8,816 bases of DNA from contig JBGPFS010000093.1 in the NCBI GenBank assembly GCA_041483455.1, positions 1-8,816 on the forward strand, given 5' to 3'. The notes beneath the pieces are model-generated. The model did no database searches. It saw nothing but the letters and a program-made list of their open reading frames with translations, and had not been told where the DNA came from. Origin of the DNA: JBGPFS01 sp041483455 (GTDB taxonomy: Bacteria > Chloroflexota > Limnocylindria > Limnocylindrales > CSP1-4). Every line of letters begins with the position of its first letter. The stretch's first letter is position 1. Made by a program: the position numbers and the translations under genes. This document shows, piece by piece, positions 1-5,988 of the stretch.

Positions 1-231
1 CTCATCGCGCTCGGGACCACCCGGGCCCGCGGCCCGTGGGCGCGCTACCAGGCCCTCCGGGCCCAGGACGCGAACGTCGCGCGCTACGAGGCCTGGCGGG
101 GCGGCGTGCGCGACGACGGACGGACCGGGGCGTCGGTCGCGATGGCCGTGCTCCGGCGTCGGGCCCGGACCGGCGCGACGATCGCGCTGGCCGGCTTCAT
201 CCTGGTGCTGCTCGGCTTCCTGCTCCGCTGA
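1..231 (+). CDS. Hypothetical membrane protein, C-terminal fragment (5' end outside window)
   Basis: The frame starting at base 1 is open and ends in TGA at 229-231, giving the last 76 residues of a protein that begins before the window. I do not recognise the family. The visible part has an Arg- and Ala-rich, probably cytoplasmic stretch with several aromatic residues (WARYQALRAQ, ARYEAWRGG), a short charged linker (VRDDGRTG), and a basic segment RRRARTG. That leads into one hydrophobic helix of about 18 residues (IALAGFILVLLGFLL) that ends the protein. A C-terminal helix preceded by arginines suggests insertion with the preceding part inside the cell. It is the only plus-strand gene seen and converges on the CoA-binding protein gene. 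The reading frame is supported by the well-formed membrane helix and by its end just before the 261-284 palindrome. Function is unknown. Confidence 0.6.
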   Translation, partial: LIALGTTRARGPWARYQALRAQDANVARYEAWRGGVRDDGRTGASVAMAVLRRRARTGATIALAGFILVLLGFLLR

Positions 232-260
232 CGGCACCCTGCGGCGGGCGGCCTTGCGCC

Positions 261-284
261 GGCCCAGCGCCCGGGCGCCGGGCC
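261..284. terminator. Palindrome between convergent genes, possible bidirectional terminator
   Basis: A 24-base near-perfect palindrome lies between the 3' ends of two convergent genes. The outer arms GGCCCAGCGC (261-270) and GCGCCGGGCC (275-284) pair over ten positions around a CCGG loop. The one mismatch, A266 with C279, becomes a U-G wobble in the minus-strand transcript. It touches the stop codon of the minus-strand gene (284-286) and lies 29 bases after the plus-strand stop. No T-run follows on either strand, so it is not a textbook intrinsic terminator. U-poor hairpins are common at gene ends in very GC-rich bacteria. It could instead only protect mRNA ends. Confidence 0.45.
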
Positions 285-661
285 TACCGAAGGCCGAGCC
301 GGGCGTGCTCGATCTTCGGGCAGCGGTCCATCACCACGGCCAGCCCCGCGCCTGCCGCGATCCGGGCGGCCTCCCAGTTCACGACCCCGAGCTGGAGCCA
401 CAGGCAGCGAGCCCCGACGGCGATCGCCTCTTCGGCGTGCGGCACGCACGACTCCGAGCGCCGGAAGACGTCGACGACCTCGACCGGCCCGCTCGCTGCG
501 ACGGCGTCGGCCACGGTCGCGAAGGCCGGGACGCCCAGGACCACAGCGGCACCGGGGTTGATCGGGACGCAGTCGTAGCCATGGCTGAGGAGATAGGCCA
601 TGACCTCGTTCGACGGCCGGGTCGGGTCGGGCGACGCCCCCACGATGGCGATCCGCCGCAC
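284..661 (-). CDS. CoA-binding domain protein, YccU-like
   Basis: This encodes a small cytoplasmic Rossmann-fold protein of the CoA-binding (YccU/CoA_binding_2) family. Members bind coenzyme A, but their physiological role is not established. Visible from the GTG at 661 (125 residues) are the nucleotide-binding beta-turn IAIVGASPDPTRPS at 4-17, NEVMAYLLSHGYDCVPINP at 18-36, DVFRRSE at 64-70, WLQLGVVN at 88-95 and the C-terminal signature VMDRCPKIE at 110-118. All are hallmarks of the family. Family members are usually about 135-145 residues and carry a short helix before the first strand. Here that helix is encoded upstream in the same frame (IAALLRSV), but no ATG, GTG or TTG precedes it. The only nearby option is a CTG at 700, with GAGGG nine bases upstream. 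The true start is therefore uncertain (661 or 700). The gene follows the importer operon on the same strand and may be read through from it, but no functional link is evident. Confidence 0.85.
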   Translation of the reverse strand: MRRIAIVGASPDPTRPSNEVMAYLLSHGYDCVPINPGAAVVLGVPAFATVADAVAASGPVEVVDVFRRSESCVPHAEEAIAVGARCLWLQLGVVNWEAARIAAGAGLAVVMDRCPKIEHARLGLR

Positions 662-780
662 CGAGCGCAGGAGCGCCGCGATCCCCGCGTCGTCGAGCAG
701 CGCTACCGGCCCTCGGCCCTCCTGGAGGTCGAGGACGGCCCGGGCGCGAGCGCGTTCATCGGATCCGATCGCGCCCTCTT

Positions 781-1863
781 TCAGGTCCGGGTCTCGCGGG
801 CGTAGGGCTTGCCCACGGCGGCCGGGGCCACGCTCCGCCCGACGGCCAGCACGAGGACGACGATCGTGACGACATAGGGCAATGCGCCGTAGAACTCATT
901 GGGGATCGCCTTGAAGACGTCGCCCAGCTGCCCGGTCGGTCGGTTGAGCCCGATCGCGACCCGGAGCGCGTCCGAGGCCGTGAACAGAAGGGCGGCACCG
1001 AACGCCCCAAGTGGCGTCCAGCGTCCGAAGATGACCGCGGCCAGCGCGATGAACCCGCGTCCGCTCGTCATCCCGTTCTGGAACGAGCCGCTCTGCTCGA
1101 GGGTCAGGTACGCCCCTCCGAGGCCGGCGAACACGCCGCCCAGGATGACGTTCCGGTAGCGCAGCCGGATGACGTCGATGCCGACGGTCTCGGCCGCCTT
1201 GGGATGCTCGCCGACCGCCCGGGTCCGGAGGCCCCAGCGCGAGCGGAACAGCATGATCTGGAGGAAGATCGCCAGGAAGATGACCGACATCGCGATCGGG
1301 CCCTGGGCGAACAGTGCCTTCACGATCCAGCCGACCCCGGGCAGGTCCACCAGCGCCGATGGCGGAGCGTACGGGGCGAAGATCCCAGCCCCGAGTCGTG
1401 GGTTCGGCGAGATGAGCAGGCGGTTCAGGTAGCCGGTCAGCCCGAACGCGGCGATGTTGATGATCGTTCCACTGATGATCTGGTCAGCGCGGATCGAGAT
1501 CGACAGCCAGGCGTGGAGGACCGACACGAGCATCCCCGTCCCGATCGCCGCCAGCACCCCGACGAGGATCGGGCCGGTGACCCCGAACAACGCGGCCGGC
1601 GTGCCTGCCGGGAAGGCCTGCGCCGCCAGCCCGGCCGCCAGGAACCCGGTGAAGGCGGCGCTCAGCATCATCCCCTCGATCCCGATGTTCACCACGCCCG
1701 AGCGCTCGTTCATGATCCCGCACAGGGCCCCGAGCGCGATCGGAGCGGCCAGGGCCACGAAGATCGGCGCGATGACCGGCATGGTCGCGACGAGGTAGCC
1801 GATCAGCTGGAATACGACGCCGAGGACGGGGATCGAGTCGAGCATGGTCGGGATCGCATCCAT
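781..1863 (-). CDS. BMP-type nucleoside ABC transporter, permease 2 (NupC/YufQ-like)
   Basis: This is the second membrane subunit of the importer, an integral inner-membrane protein of 360 residues in the BPD_transp_2 family (the RbsC/LivH-like fold). Family motifs visible are NERSGVVNIGIEGMML at 53-68, RADQIISGTIINI at 125-137, AVGEHPKAAETVGI at 216-229 and GRGFIALAAVIFGRWTPLG at about 268-286. These match the YufQ/NupC subunit that accompanies BMP-family binding proteins. About nine to ten hydrophobic segments are visible, and the protein ends in a short basic tail. Members are often around 310-320 residues, and the extra length here is mainly an N-terminal hydrophobic stretch of about 40 residues. 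I chose the ATG at 1861-1863 because its A is also the last base of the upstream permease's TGA (TGATG). That arrangement allows stop-start re-initiation. The frame stays open further upstream, but that part is antisense-like composition inside permease 1 and is not coding. Confidence 0.93.
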   Translation of the reverse strand: MDAIPTMLDSIPVLGVVFQLIGYLVATMPVIAPIFVALAAPIALGALCGIMNERSGVVNIGIEGMMLSAAFTGFLAAGLAAQAFPAGTPAALFGVTGPILVGVLAAIGTGMLVSVLHAWLSISIRADQIISGTIINIAAFGLTGYLNRLLISPNPRLGAGIFAPYAPPSALVDLPGVGWIVKALFAQGPIAMSVIFLAIFLQIMLFRSRWGLRTRAVGEHPKAAETVGIDVIRLRYRNVILGGVFAGLGGAYLTLEQSGSFQNGMTSGRGFIALAAVIFGRWTPLGAFGAALLFTASDALRVAIGLNRPTGQLGDVFKAIPNEFYGALPYVVTIVVLVLAVGRSVAPAAVGKPYARETRT

Positions 1864-3014
1864 CAGCGGCTCGCGCCTCCGTACGAGCTGGTGACCGTCT
1901 TGAGCCCCTCGATCCCGCCCGCTGCCCGGATCCTGAAGAGCCGGCGGACGACGACGTCGGCGGCCAGGAAGAGCAGGATCACGGCCTGGATGACGTCGAC
2001 GATCTCGACCGGGATCTCGGCCTGGATCTGCATCAGGCCGGCGCCCGCCCGGAGGGCCCCGAACAGGAGCGCCGCCATCGCGATCCCGAATGGGTGCGAC
2101 CGTCCGAGGAGGGCGACGGCGATCGAGTCGAACCCGATCGACGTGCCGTAGGACGGGATGACGAAGTGGCTGACGCCGAGGATCTCGGTCGAGCCGGCGA
2201 TCCCGAACAGGAACCCCGACAAGCTCATCGTGAAGATGGTCAGGAAGGCGGGCCGCATCCCCGCGTAGCGGGCGGCGCTCGGGTTCGCGCCGACCGTCCG
2301 GATCTCGAATCCGAGCGTGCTCCGGTAGAGGAGCCACCAGACGGCCGGCACGGCGGCGACGGCCAGGAGGACGCCAAGGTGGATGTTGTCACCGAGGATG
2401 ATCGGCAACGCCGCGTTGCCCAGGTCGCCGGTCCGGCTGAACGAGAAGCCCGGTGCCAGCAGGGGGCCAAGGATGAGGTAGGCGATGACCGACGAGGCGA
2501 TCGAGTTGAGCATGATCGTAACGACCACCTCGTGGGCGCCGGTCCAGGCCTTGAGCGCTCCGGGGATGAACCCCCAGGCGGCACCGGCCAGCATCCCGGC
2601 CACGAGCGAGACGCCGATGGCGATCGGGGCCGGAGCGGTGGCCAGGGCGGCTCCGGCGCCACCCGCGGCCGTGGCCGCGAGCAGGAACTGGCCCTGCCCG
2701 CCGATATTGAACAGGCCCGCCTTGAAGCCCACCCCGACGGCCAGCCCGCCGAGCAGGAGCGGCGTCGCCTGGAGGATCGAGTTCAGCACGGCCGTCTGCG
2801 ATCCGAACGCGCCCTGGAGGAGGGCGGCGTAGGCGACCAACGGCAGGGTGACGTCGAGCGAGCCGGTGGTGATCACGCTCGAGGCCAGGATGATGATCGA
2901 GGCCACGACCAACGACAGGAAGACGGCCGCCAGCGGCACGGCGGCGACCGACCAGATCCGGGTCCGGAGTCGGCGCTCTGCCGCCGGCTCGCCGACCGCG
3001 ATCGGATCGCTCAT
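1863..3014 (-). CDS. BMP-type nucleoside ABC transporter, permease 1 (NupB/YufP-like)
   Basis: This is the first membrane subunit of the importer, 383 residues and about ten hydrophobic segments, in the BPD_transp_2 family. Diagnostic motifs are GFKAGLFNIGGQGQFLL at about 96-112, GAHEVVVTIMLNSI at 159-172 (the cytoplasmic coupling-loop region of this subfamily), RTVGANPSAARYAGM at 239-253 and GFDSIAVALLGR at 294-305. Together they identify the YufP/NupB partner of BMP-type systems and exclude an amino-acid or sugar permease. The N-terminus is an Arg-containing cytoplasmic segment of about 20 residues before the first helix. The ATG at 3012-3014 overlaps the TGA of the ATPase gene by four bases (ATGA), and the stop overlaps the next permease start by one base. 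ATPase and both permeases are therefore probably made in fixed proportion by coupled translation. It would form a heterodimeric channel with permease 2. The ligand cannot be read from the sequence. Nucleosides are inferred from the family. Confidence 0.94.
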   Translation of the reverse strand: MSDPIAVGEPAAERRLRTRIWSVAAVPLAAVFLSLVVASIIILASSVITTGSLDVTLPLVAYAALLQGAFGSQTAVLNSILQATPLLLGGLAVGVGFKAGLFNIGGQGQFLLAATAAGGAGAALATAPAPIAIGVSLVAGMLAGAAWGFIPGALKAWTGAHEVVVTIMLNSIASSVIAYLILGPLLAPGFSFSRTGDLGNAALPIILGDNIHLGVLLAVAAVPAVWWLLYRSTLGFEIRTVGANPSAARYAGMRPAFLTIFTMSLSGFLFGIAGSTEILGVSHFVIPSYGTSIGFDSIAVALLGRSHPFGIAMAALLFGALRAGAGLMQIQAEIPVEIVDVIQAVILLFLAADVVVRRLFRIRAAGGIEGLKTVTSSYGGASR

Positions 3015-4570
3015 CGGTCGGTCCCGACCGGCGTCGGCGTCGCCGGTGCTTCGCGCCGTCCGGTCGCCATGAGCAACCCGACCTCCTCCCTGTTCGCCGT
3101 CCGGCCGTCGAGCGTCGCGGCGATCTCGCCCCGGTACATCACGGCGATCCGGTCGGACAGCTCGAGGACCTCGTCGAGCTCGGCTGAGATGAGCAGGATC
3201 GCGGCGCCGCCGTCCCGCATCTCGATCGCCCGGCGGTGGATGAACTCGATGCTGCCGACGTCGAGCCCGCGGGTCGGCTGGTCGAGCACGAGGAGCTTCG
3301 GCTCGGAGCTGAACTCCCGCGCCACGACCGCCTTCTGCTGGTTGCCGCCGGACATGGTCTCGGTGGGCGCGGCGGCCGACGACGTCCGGATATCGAATCG
3401 GCCGATGAGCTCGTTCGCCCAGCGCTCGATGGCGTCGTCCTGGCGAACCAGGCCGCGCGCGAACGGCGCTCGGTAGTAGCTGGTCAGGACGAGGTTGTCC
3501 TCGAGCGGGTAGCTCATCACCATCGCCCAGCGGTGTCGGTCGCCCGGGACGAATGCGAGCCCTGCCTCGCCGAGGGGCCGCGGCCGCCAGCCGGTGACCT
3601 CCCGACCCGCCAGCGTGACCCGTCCGGCGCTGGGCCGGCGGAGCCCCGTGAGCGTCTCGACGAGCTCGTCCTGGCCATTGCCGGCCACCCCGGCGATCCC
3701 GAGGATCTCCCCGGCGCGGACCTCGAGTCCGACCCCGCGGACCGCCTCGCGGCCACGGTCGTCGCGGGCACGCAGGCCGGTGACCTCGAGGACGACCTCG
3801 CCCGGGTGCGACACGCCCCGGTCGACGGTCAGCTGGACCTCCCGACCGACCATCAGAGCCGCCAGGTCGTCCTCGTCGGTCTCCGACGGGATCCGCTGGC
3901 CGACGACCCGGCCACGCCGGATGACCGTGATCCGGTCCGCGATCTCGAGGACCTCGTAGAGCTTGTGGCTGATGAAGATGATCGAATGACCCTCGGCGGC
4001 CAGGCGGCGCAGGACCGCGAAGATCTCCTCCGTCTCCTGGGGCGTGAGCACGGCGGTCGGCTCGTCGAGGATGAGGATCCTCGCCTTGCGGTAGAGCGCC
4101 TTGAGGATCTCGACCCGCTGCTGCCAGCCGACCGAGAGCGTCTCGACCTTGGCGTCCGGGTCGATCTCGAACCCGAACTGCTGGCCGAGGGCGCGGATCC
4201 GGCGGTCGGCCTCGTCCCGATCGAGGAAGCCGGCCCTGGCCATCGTCTCGTCGCCGAGCACGATGTTCTCGGCGACGGTGAGGACCGGGACGAGCATGAA
4301 GTGCTGGTGGACCATGCTGATCCCGCGGTCGATGGCATCGTGCGGGCTGGTGATGTCGACGGCCTGGCCGTCGATGAGGATCTCGCCCTCGTCAGGCACG
4401 GCGAGGCCGTACAGGATGTTCATGAGGGTGGACTTGCCCGCCCCGTTCTCGCCGAGCAGGGCGTGGATCTCACCCGGCCGGAGGTCGAGGTCGATCCCGT
4501 CGTTGGCGACCACGGCGGGGTAGCGCTTGGTGATCCCCCGCATCTCGAGGACGGGCGCGCTGTCGGCCAT
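3011..4570 (-). CDS. BMP-type nucleoside ABC transporter, ATPase with two fused nucleotide-binding domains (NupA/YufO-like)
   Basis: This is the cytoplasmic energy-coupling subunit of the importer, 519 residues from the ATG, with two ABC domains in tandem. Domain 1 has Walker A GENGAGKST at 40-48, the Q-loop in VHQHFML near 89, signature LSVGWQQRVEI at 145-155, Walker B ILILDEPTAVL at 165-175 and switch histidine ISHKL near 202. The altered LSVG signature is usual in BMP-type ATPases. Domain 2 is degenerate: its Walker A is GVAGNGQDEL (294-303, no lysine), its signature MSGGNQQK (406-413) is intact, its Walker B reads VLDQPTRGLDVGS with Gln for the catalytic Glu, and its H-loop reads ISAELDE with no histidine. 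Only one productive ATP site is expected, as in RbsA-like ATPases. A GTG lies directly before the ATG (4571-4573). I prefer the ATG because GGGG six bases upstream gives better ribosome spacing. A stem-loop lies between this gene and the binding-protein gene, and the 3' end overlaps permease 1 by four bases. Confidence 0.95.
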   Translation of the reverse strand: MADSAPVLEMRGITKRYPAVVANDGIDLDLRPGEIHALLGENGAGKSTLMNILYGLAVPDEGEILIDGQAVDITSPHDAIDRGISMVHQHFMLVPVLTVAENIVLGDETMARAGFLDRDEADRRIRALGQQFGFEIDPDAKVETLSVGWQQRVEILKALYRKARILILDEPTAVLTPQETEEIFAVLRRLAAEGHSIIFISHKLYEVLEIADRITVIRRGRVVGQRIPSETDEDDLAALMVGREVQLTVDRGVSHPGEVVLEVTGLRARDDRGREAVRGVGLEVRAGEILGIAGVAGNGQDELVETLTGLRRPSAGRVTLAGREVTGWRPRPLGEAGLAFVPGDRHRWAMVMSYPLEDNLVLTSYYRAPFARGLVRQDDAIERWANELIGRFDIRTSSAAAPTETMSGGNQQKAVVAREFSSEPKLLVLDQPTRGLDVGSIEFIHRRAIEMRDGGAAILLISAELDEVLELSDRIAVMYRGEIAATLDGRTANREEVGLLMATGRREAPATPTPVGTDR

Positions 4571-4607
4571 CACGGACCCCGCAGGATGATCGAGCGGTCA
4601 GGTAGCA

Positions 4608-4638
4608 CGAACGGGCCGACGCCGGGTCGACCCGTTCG
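4608..4638 (-). promoter_or_regulatory. Intercistronic stem-loop between binding-protein and ATPase genes
   Basis: Arms CGAACGGGCCGAC (4608-4620) and GTCGACCCGTTCG (4626-4638) pair over 13 positions around a five-base loop. The one mismatch is a G-U wobble in the minus-strand transcript, so the RNA stem would be continuous. It lies about 30 bases after the lipoprotein stop codon and about 37 bases before the ATPase start. No U-run follows, so it is more likely an mRNA-stabilising or partial-termination element than a full terminator. Binding proteins are usually needed in excess over permeases, and a hairpin at this spot is a known way to achieve that (the E. coli malE-malF intergenic REP is an example). 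The role here is inferred. Confidence 0.55.
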
Positions 4639-4667
4639 AGTGTCGTGGGTGAGGCTGGTCGGTCAGC

Positions 4668-5762
4668 CTAGTCCTTCGTGTCGCAAGCCACCGGCTTGCA
4701 TGGGTCGATCGTCCCGGCCTTCATCCCGGCGAACGCGTCGTCGATCTTCTTCTGGACGTCCGCGGTGACGAGGCTGGCGTAGTCGCCGCCGAACGGGGAC
4801 AGGCCGACGCCGATCGGGTCGCTCGAGGCGCTCCAGGTGATCGTGCCGCCGGCGTCCTTCTTGGCGTCGATGTTCTTGATCGCCGCCGAGACCGCGTTGG
4901 CCAGCTTCTTCTCGGCGCTGGTCACGAGGCACTTGGCCAGGTTCGGCAGCGACTTGCTCTGGTCGACGTCGACCCCGATGCCCGCGACGCCCGGCGTGGC
5001 ACAGGCGGCCTCGATGGCGCCTGACCCGGACAGGCCCGCGACCTGGAAGATCACGTCAGCCTTCTGGCCGATCATCTGCTGGGCGATCGACTTGCCGGTT
5101 CCCGGGTCGTTGAACGCCTTGGTGATGTCGGTCGAGACGTACTGGACCAGGACCTTGATGCTCGGGTTGACCGCCACGGCGCCGTTCTTGTAGCCGTTGA
5201 TGTAGCGGGTGACGGCCGGGATCGTGTTGATCCCGCCGACGGTGCCCACGACGCCGGACTTGGAGATGCTCGCCGCGACCACGCCGGCGAGATAGCCGAC
5301 CTGGTCCTCCTTGAAGATGAGCCCCTGGTAGTTCGGCAGGAGCTTGGTCGGGTCGCCTTTGCACCCGAACTTGGGGTCGTTGTTGCCCTGCTCGTCGATG
5401 CAGACGCCCTGGTCGACACCGATGAACTTGACCTTGGGGTTGTCCTTGGCGGCCTTCGCGGTCGCGTCACCGAGGGCGAACCCGACGGTCACGACGATCC
5501 CGTAGCCTTGGTCGACGAACGTCTTGATGTTCTGGGCGTAGTCGGCCGGAGCCTTGGTGACGATGTTGCTCGCCTTCGCGCCGATCGCGGTCGCCCCGTC
5601 CTGGGCGCCACCCCAAGACGCCTCGTTGAACGACTTGTCCTCGAGCGTTCCGACGTCGGTGACGAGTCCAACCTTCTTGTAGTCGGGACCGCTCGCTCCG
5701 CAGGCGGTCGCGCCGAGCGAGAGCACGAATAACGCGCTCAGGGCAAGAGCTGGGTAACGCAT
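4668..5762 (-). CDS. BMP/PnrA-family substrate-binding lipoprotein of the nucleoside ABC importer
   Basis: This is the extracytoplasmic ligand-binding component of the importer, 364 residues, of the BMP (basic membrane protein, PnrA/TmpC) family. Characterised members bind purine or pyrimidine nucleosides. The N-terminus is a lipoprotein signal peptide: a short basic start MRYP, a hydrophobic core, and the lipobox LGATAC with the lipidated cysteine at 21. Family landmarks are VGLVTDVGTLEDKSFNEASW at 31-50 (including the ligand-site DKSFN), FKEDQVGYLAGVVAA at about 150-164, the hinge-region repeat VAGLSGSGAIEAA at 241-253 and GIGVDVDQS at 261-269. Six cysteines remain in the mature part (121, 134, 254, 278, 355, 360) and fall into close pairs. 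The first pair sits in an apparent insertion after the FIGVDQG strand. The ATG at 5760-5762 is set by a strong AGGAGG at 5767-5772. It is the first gene of the operon, separated by 97 bases from the ATPase gene. Confidence 0.95.
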   Translation of the reverse strand: MRYPALALSALFVLSLGATACGASGPDYKKVGLVTDVGTLEDKSFNEASWGGAQDGATAIGAKASNIVTKAPADYAQNIKTFVDQGYGIVVTVGFALGDATAKAAKDNPKVKFIGVDQGVCIDEQGNNDPKFGCKGDPTKLLPNYQGLIFKEDQVGYLAGVVAASISKSGVVGTVGGINTIPAVTRYINGYKNGAVAVNPSIKVLVQYVSTDITKAFNDPGTGKSIAQQMIGQKADVIFQVAGLSGSGAIEAACATPGVAGIGVDVDQSKSLPNLAKCLVTSAEKKLANAVSAAIKNIDAKKDAGGTITWSASSDPIGVGLSPFGGDYASLVTADVQKKIDDAFAGMKAGTIDPCKPVACDTKD

Positions 5763-5766
5763 CCTT

Positions 5767-5772
5767 CCTCCT
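5767..5772 (-). promoter_or_regulatory. Strong Shine-Dalgarno of the binding-lipoprotein gene
   Basis: The minus strand reads AGGAGG four bases before the ATG at 5762, within the longer purine run GAGGAGGAAGG. It is by far the best ribosome site in the window. The other operon genes rely on overlaps or weak sites. This agrees with high synthesis of the binding protein relative to the rest of the transporter. Confidence 0.75.
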
Positions 5773-5788
5773 CGAATGAACGATCAGT

Positions 5789-5803
5789 GCCCGGTGTCCG
5801 GGC
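5789..5803 (-). promoter_or_regulatory. Small hairpin just upstream of the lipoprotein ribosome site
   Basis: GCCCGG (5789-5794) and CCGGGC (5798-5803) are perfect complements around a three-base loop, starting 16 bases upstream of the AGGAGG. It could be part of a structured 5' leader. At this distance it would not itself cover the ribosome site. The element is short and the region is GC-rich, so chance is possible. Confidence 0.35.
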
Positions 5804-5816
5804 TCGCGGTGGCGGT

Positions 5817-5854
5817 CGGTCAGGCTGCTCGCCCCATTGGGAGGGCGCTGACCG
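5817..5854 (-). promoter_or_regulatory. Bulged stem-loop in the predicted 5' leader of the importer operon
   Basis: CGGTCAG (5817-5823) pairs with CTGACCG (5848-5854), and inside it CGCCC (5830-5834) pairs with GGGCG (5843-5847). This gives 12 base pairs with a six-base bulge on one side (5824-5829) and an eight-base loop. If the -10 candidate at 5863-5868 is correct, transcription would start near 5856, so this structure would form almost at the very 5' end of the message. It does not resemble a riboswitch class I can name. In particular, I do not see the purine-riboswitch core. Confidence 0.4.
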
Positions 5855-5862
5855 TTGGCCGC

Positions 5863-5892
5863 ATCCTAGCCGCGTCAGCCTGACGCCGGCAA
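5863..5892 (-). promoter_or_regulatory. Candidate sigma-70-type promoter of the importer operon with embedded dyad
   Basis: On the minus strand, TTGCCG (5892-5887) serves as a -35 candidate and TAGGAT (5868-5863) as a -10 candidate. Each matches four of six consensus bases, and the spacer is 18 bases. Within the spacer lies the perfect dyad GCGTCAGGCTGACGC (5872-5886: arms of six, centre of three), directly next to the -35. That is a typical repressor operator position. The dyad's half also pairs in an alternative hairpin with 5893-5898 (GACGCC/GGCGTC). The start site would be near 5856, leaving a leader of about 94 bases before the lipoprotein ATG. This is a prediction from sequence only. 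Confidence 0.4.
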
Positions 5893-5967
5893 GGCGTCCG
5901 GTCCGGCCGCCGCCCCAAGGATAGTCCGCGCCATCGACGCTGTTTGGACCGACCCGCACGGCCCGGC

Positions 5968-5988
5968 CCGCCCGCCAGCGTCGGGCGG
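5968..5988 (-). terminator. GC-rich hairpin immediately after the GGDEF-EAL gene
   Basis: On the minus strand, CCGCCCG (5988-5982) directly follows the TAG stop at 5991-5989 and pairs with CGGGCGG (5974-5968). That makes a seven-base-pair stem with a seven-base loop. No U-run follows, and GC-rich sequence continues. It may terminate or stabilise the upstream transcript and so separate it from the importer operon. Confidence is low because GC-rich DNA forms such stems easily. Confidence 0.35.

Larger units (their letters stand above)
5763..5988. other. Intergenic region between GGDEF-EAL gene and importer operon
   Basis: This is 226 bases without a gene. From the GGDEF-EAL side it holds a GC hairpin right after the stop codon (5968-5988). 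A stretch of about 70 bases follows in which I see nothing clear. Then come the promoter candidate with its dyad (5863-5892), the bulged leader hairpin (5817-5854), the small hairpin (5789-5803) and the strong ribosome site (5767-5772). Open frames that cross it lack coding character. Confidence 0.6.

Noticed and set aside
1864..2337. Upstream extension of permease 2 to an earlier start
   Set aside because: The extra 158 residues are Arg/Pro/Asp-rich and overlap permease 1. The ATG at 1863, coupled to the upstream stop, begins the hydrophobic family sequence.
2094..3476. Plus-strand open frame of 460 codons antisense to permease 1 and the ATPase end
   Set aside because: Charged low-complexity translation lying opposite well-conserved membrane and ATPase sequence.
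3011..4570. Second ATPase domain as a damaged gene
   Set aside because: Loss of the Walker A lysine, the catalytic Glu and the switch His in domain 2 is the normal state for this ATPase family and not decay. The frame is intact and the signature motif is kept.
3236..4768. Plus-strand open frame of 510 codons antisense to the ATPase
   Set aside because: Asp/Glu/Arg/Leu-rich composition without motifs, fully covered by an ATPase with all ABC signatures. It is a mirror artefact of GC-rich coding.
5763..5988. Purine or other known riboswitch upstream of the importer
   Set aside because: I looked for the conserved purine-riboswitch core and its two kissing loops and did not find them. The leader is GC-rich stem-loops without a class I can name.
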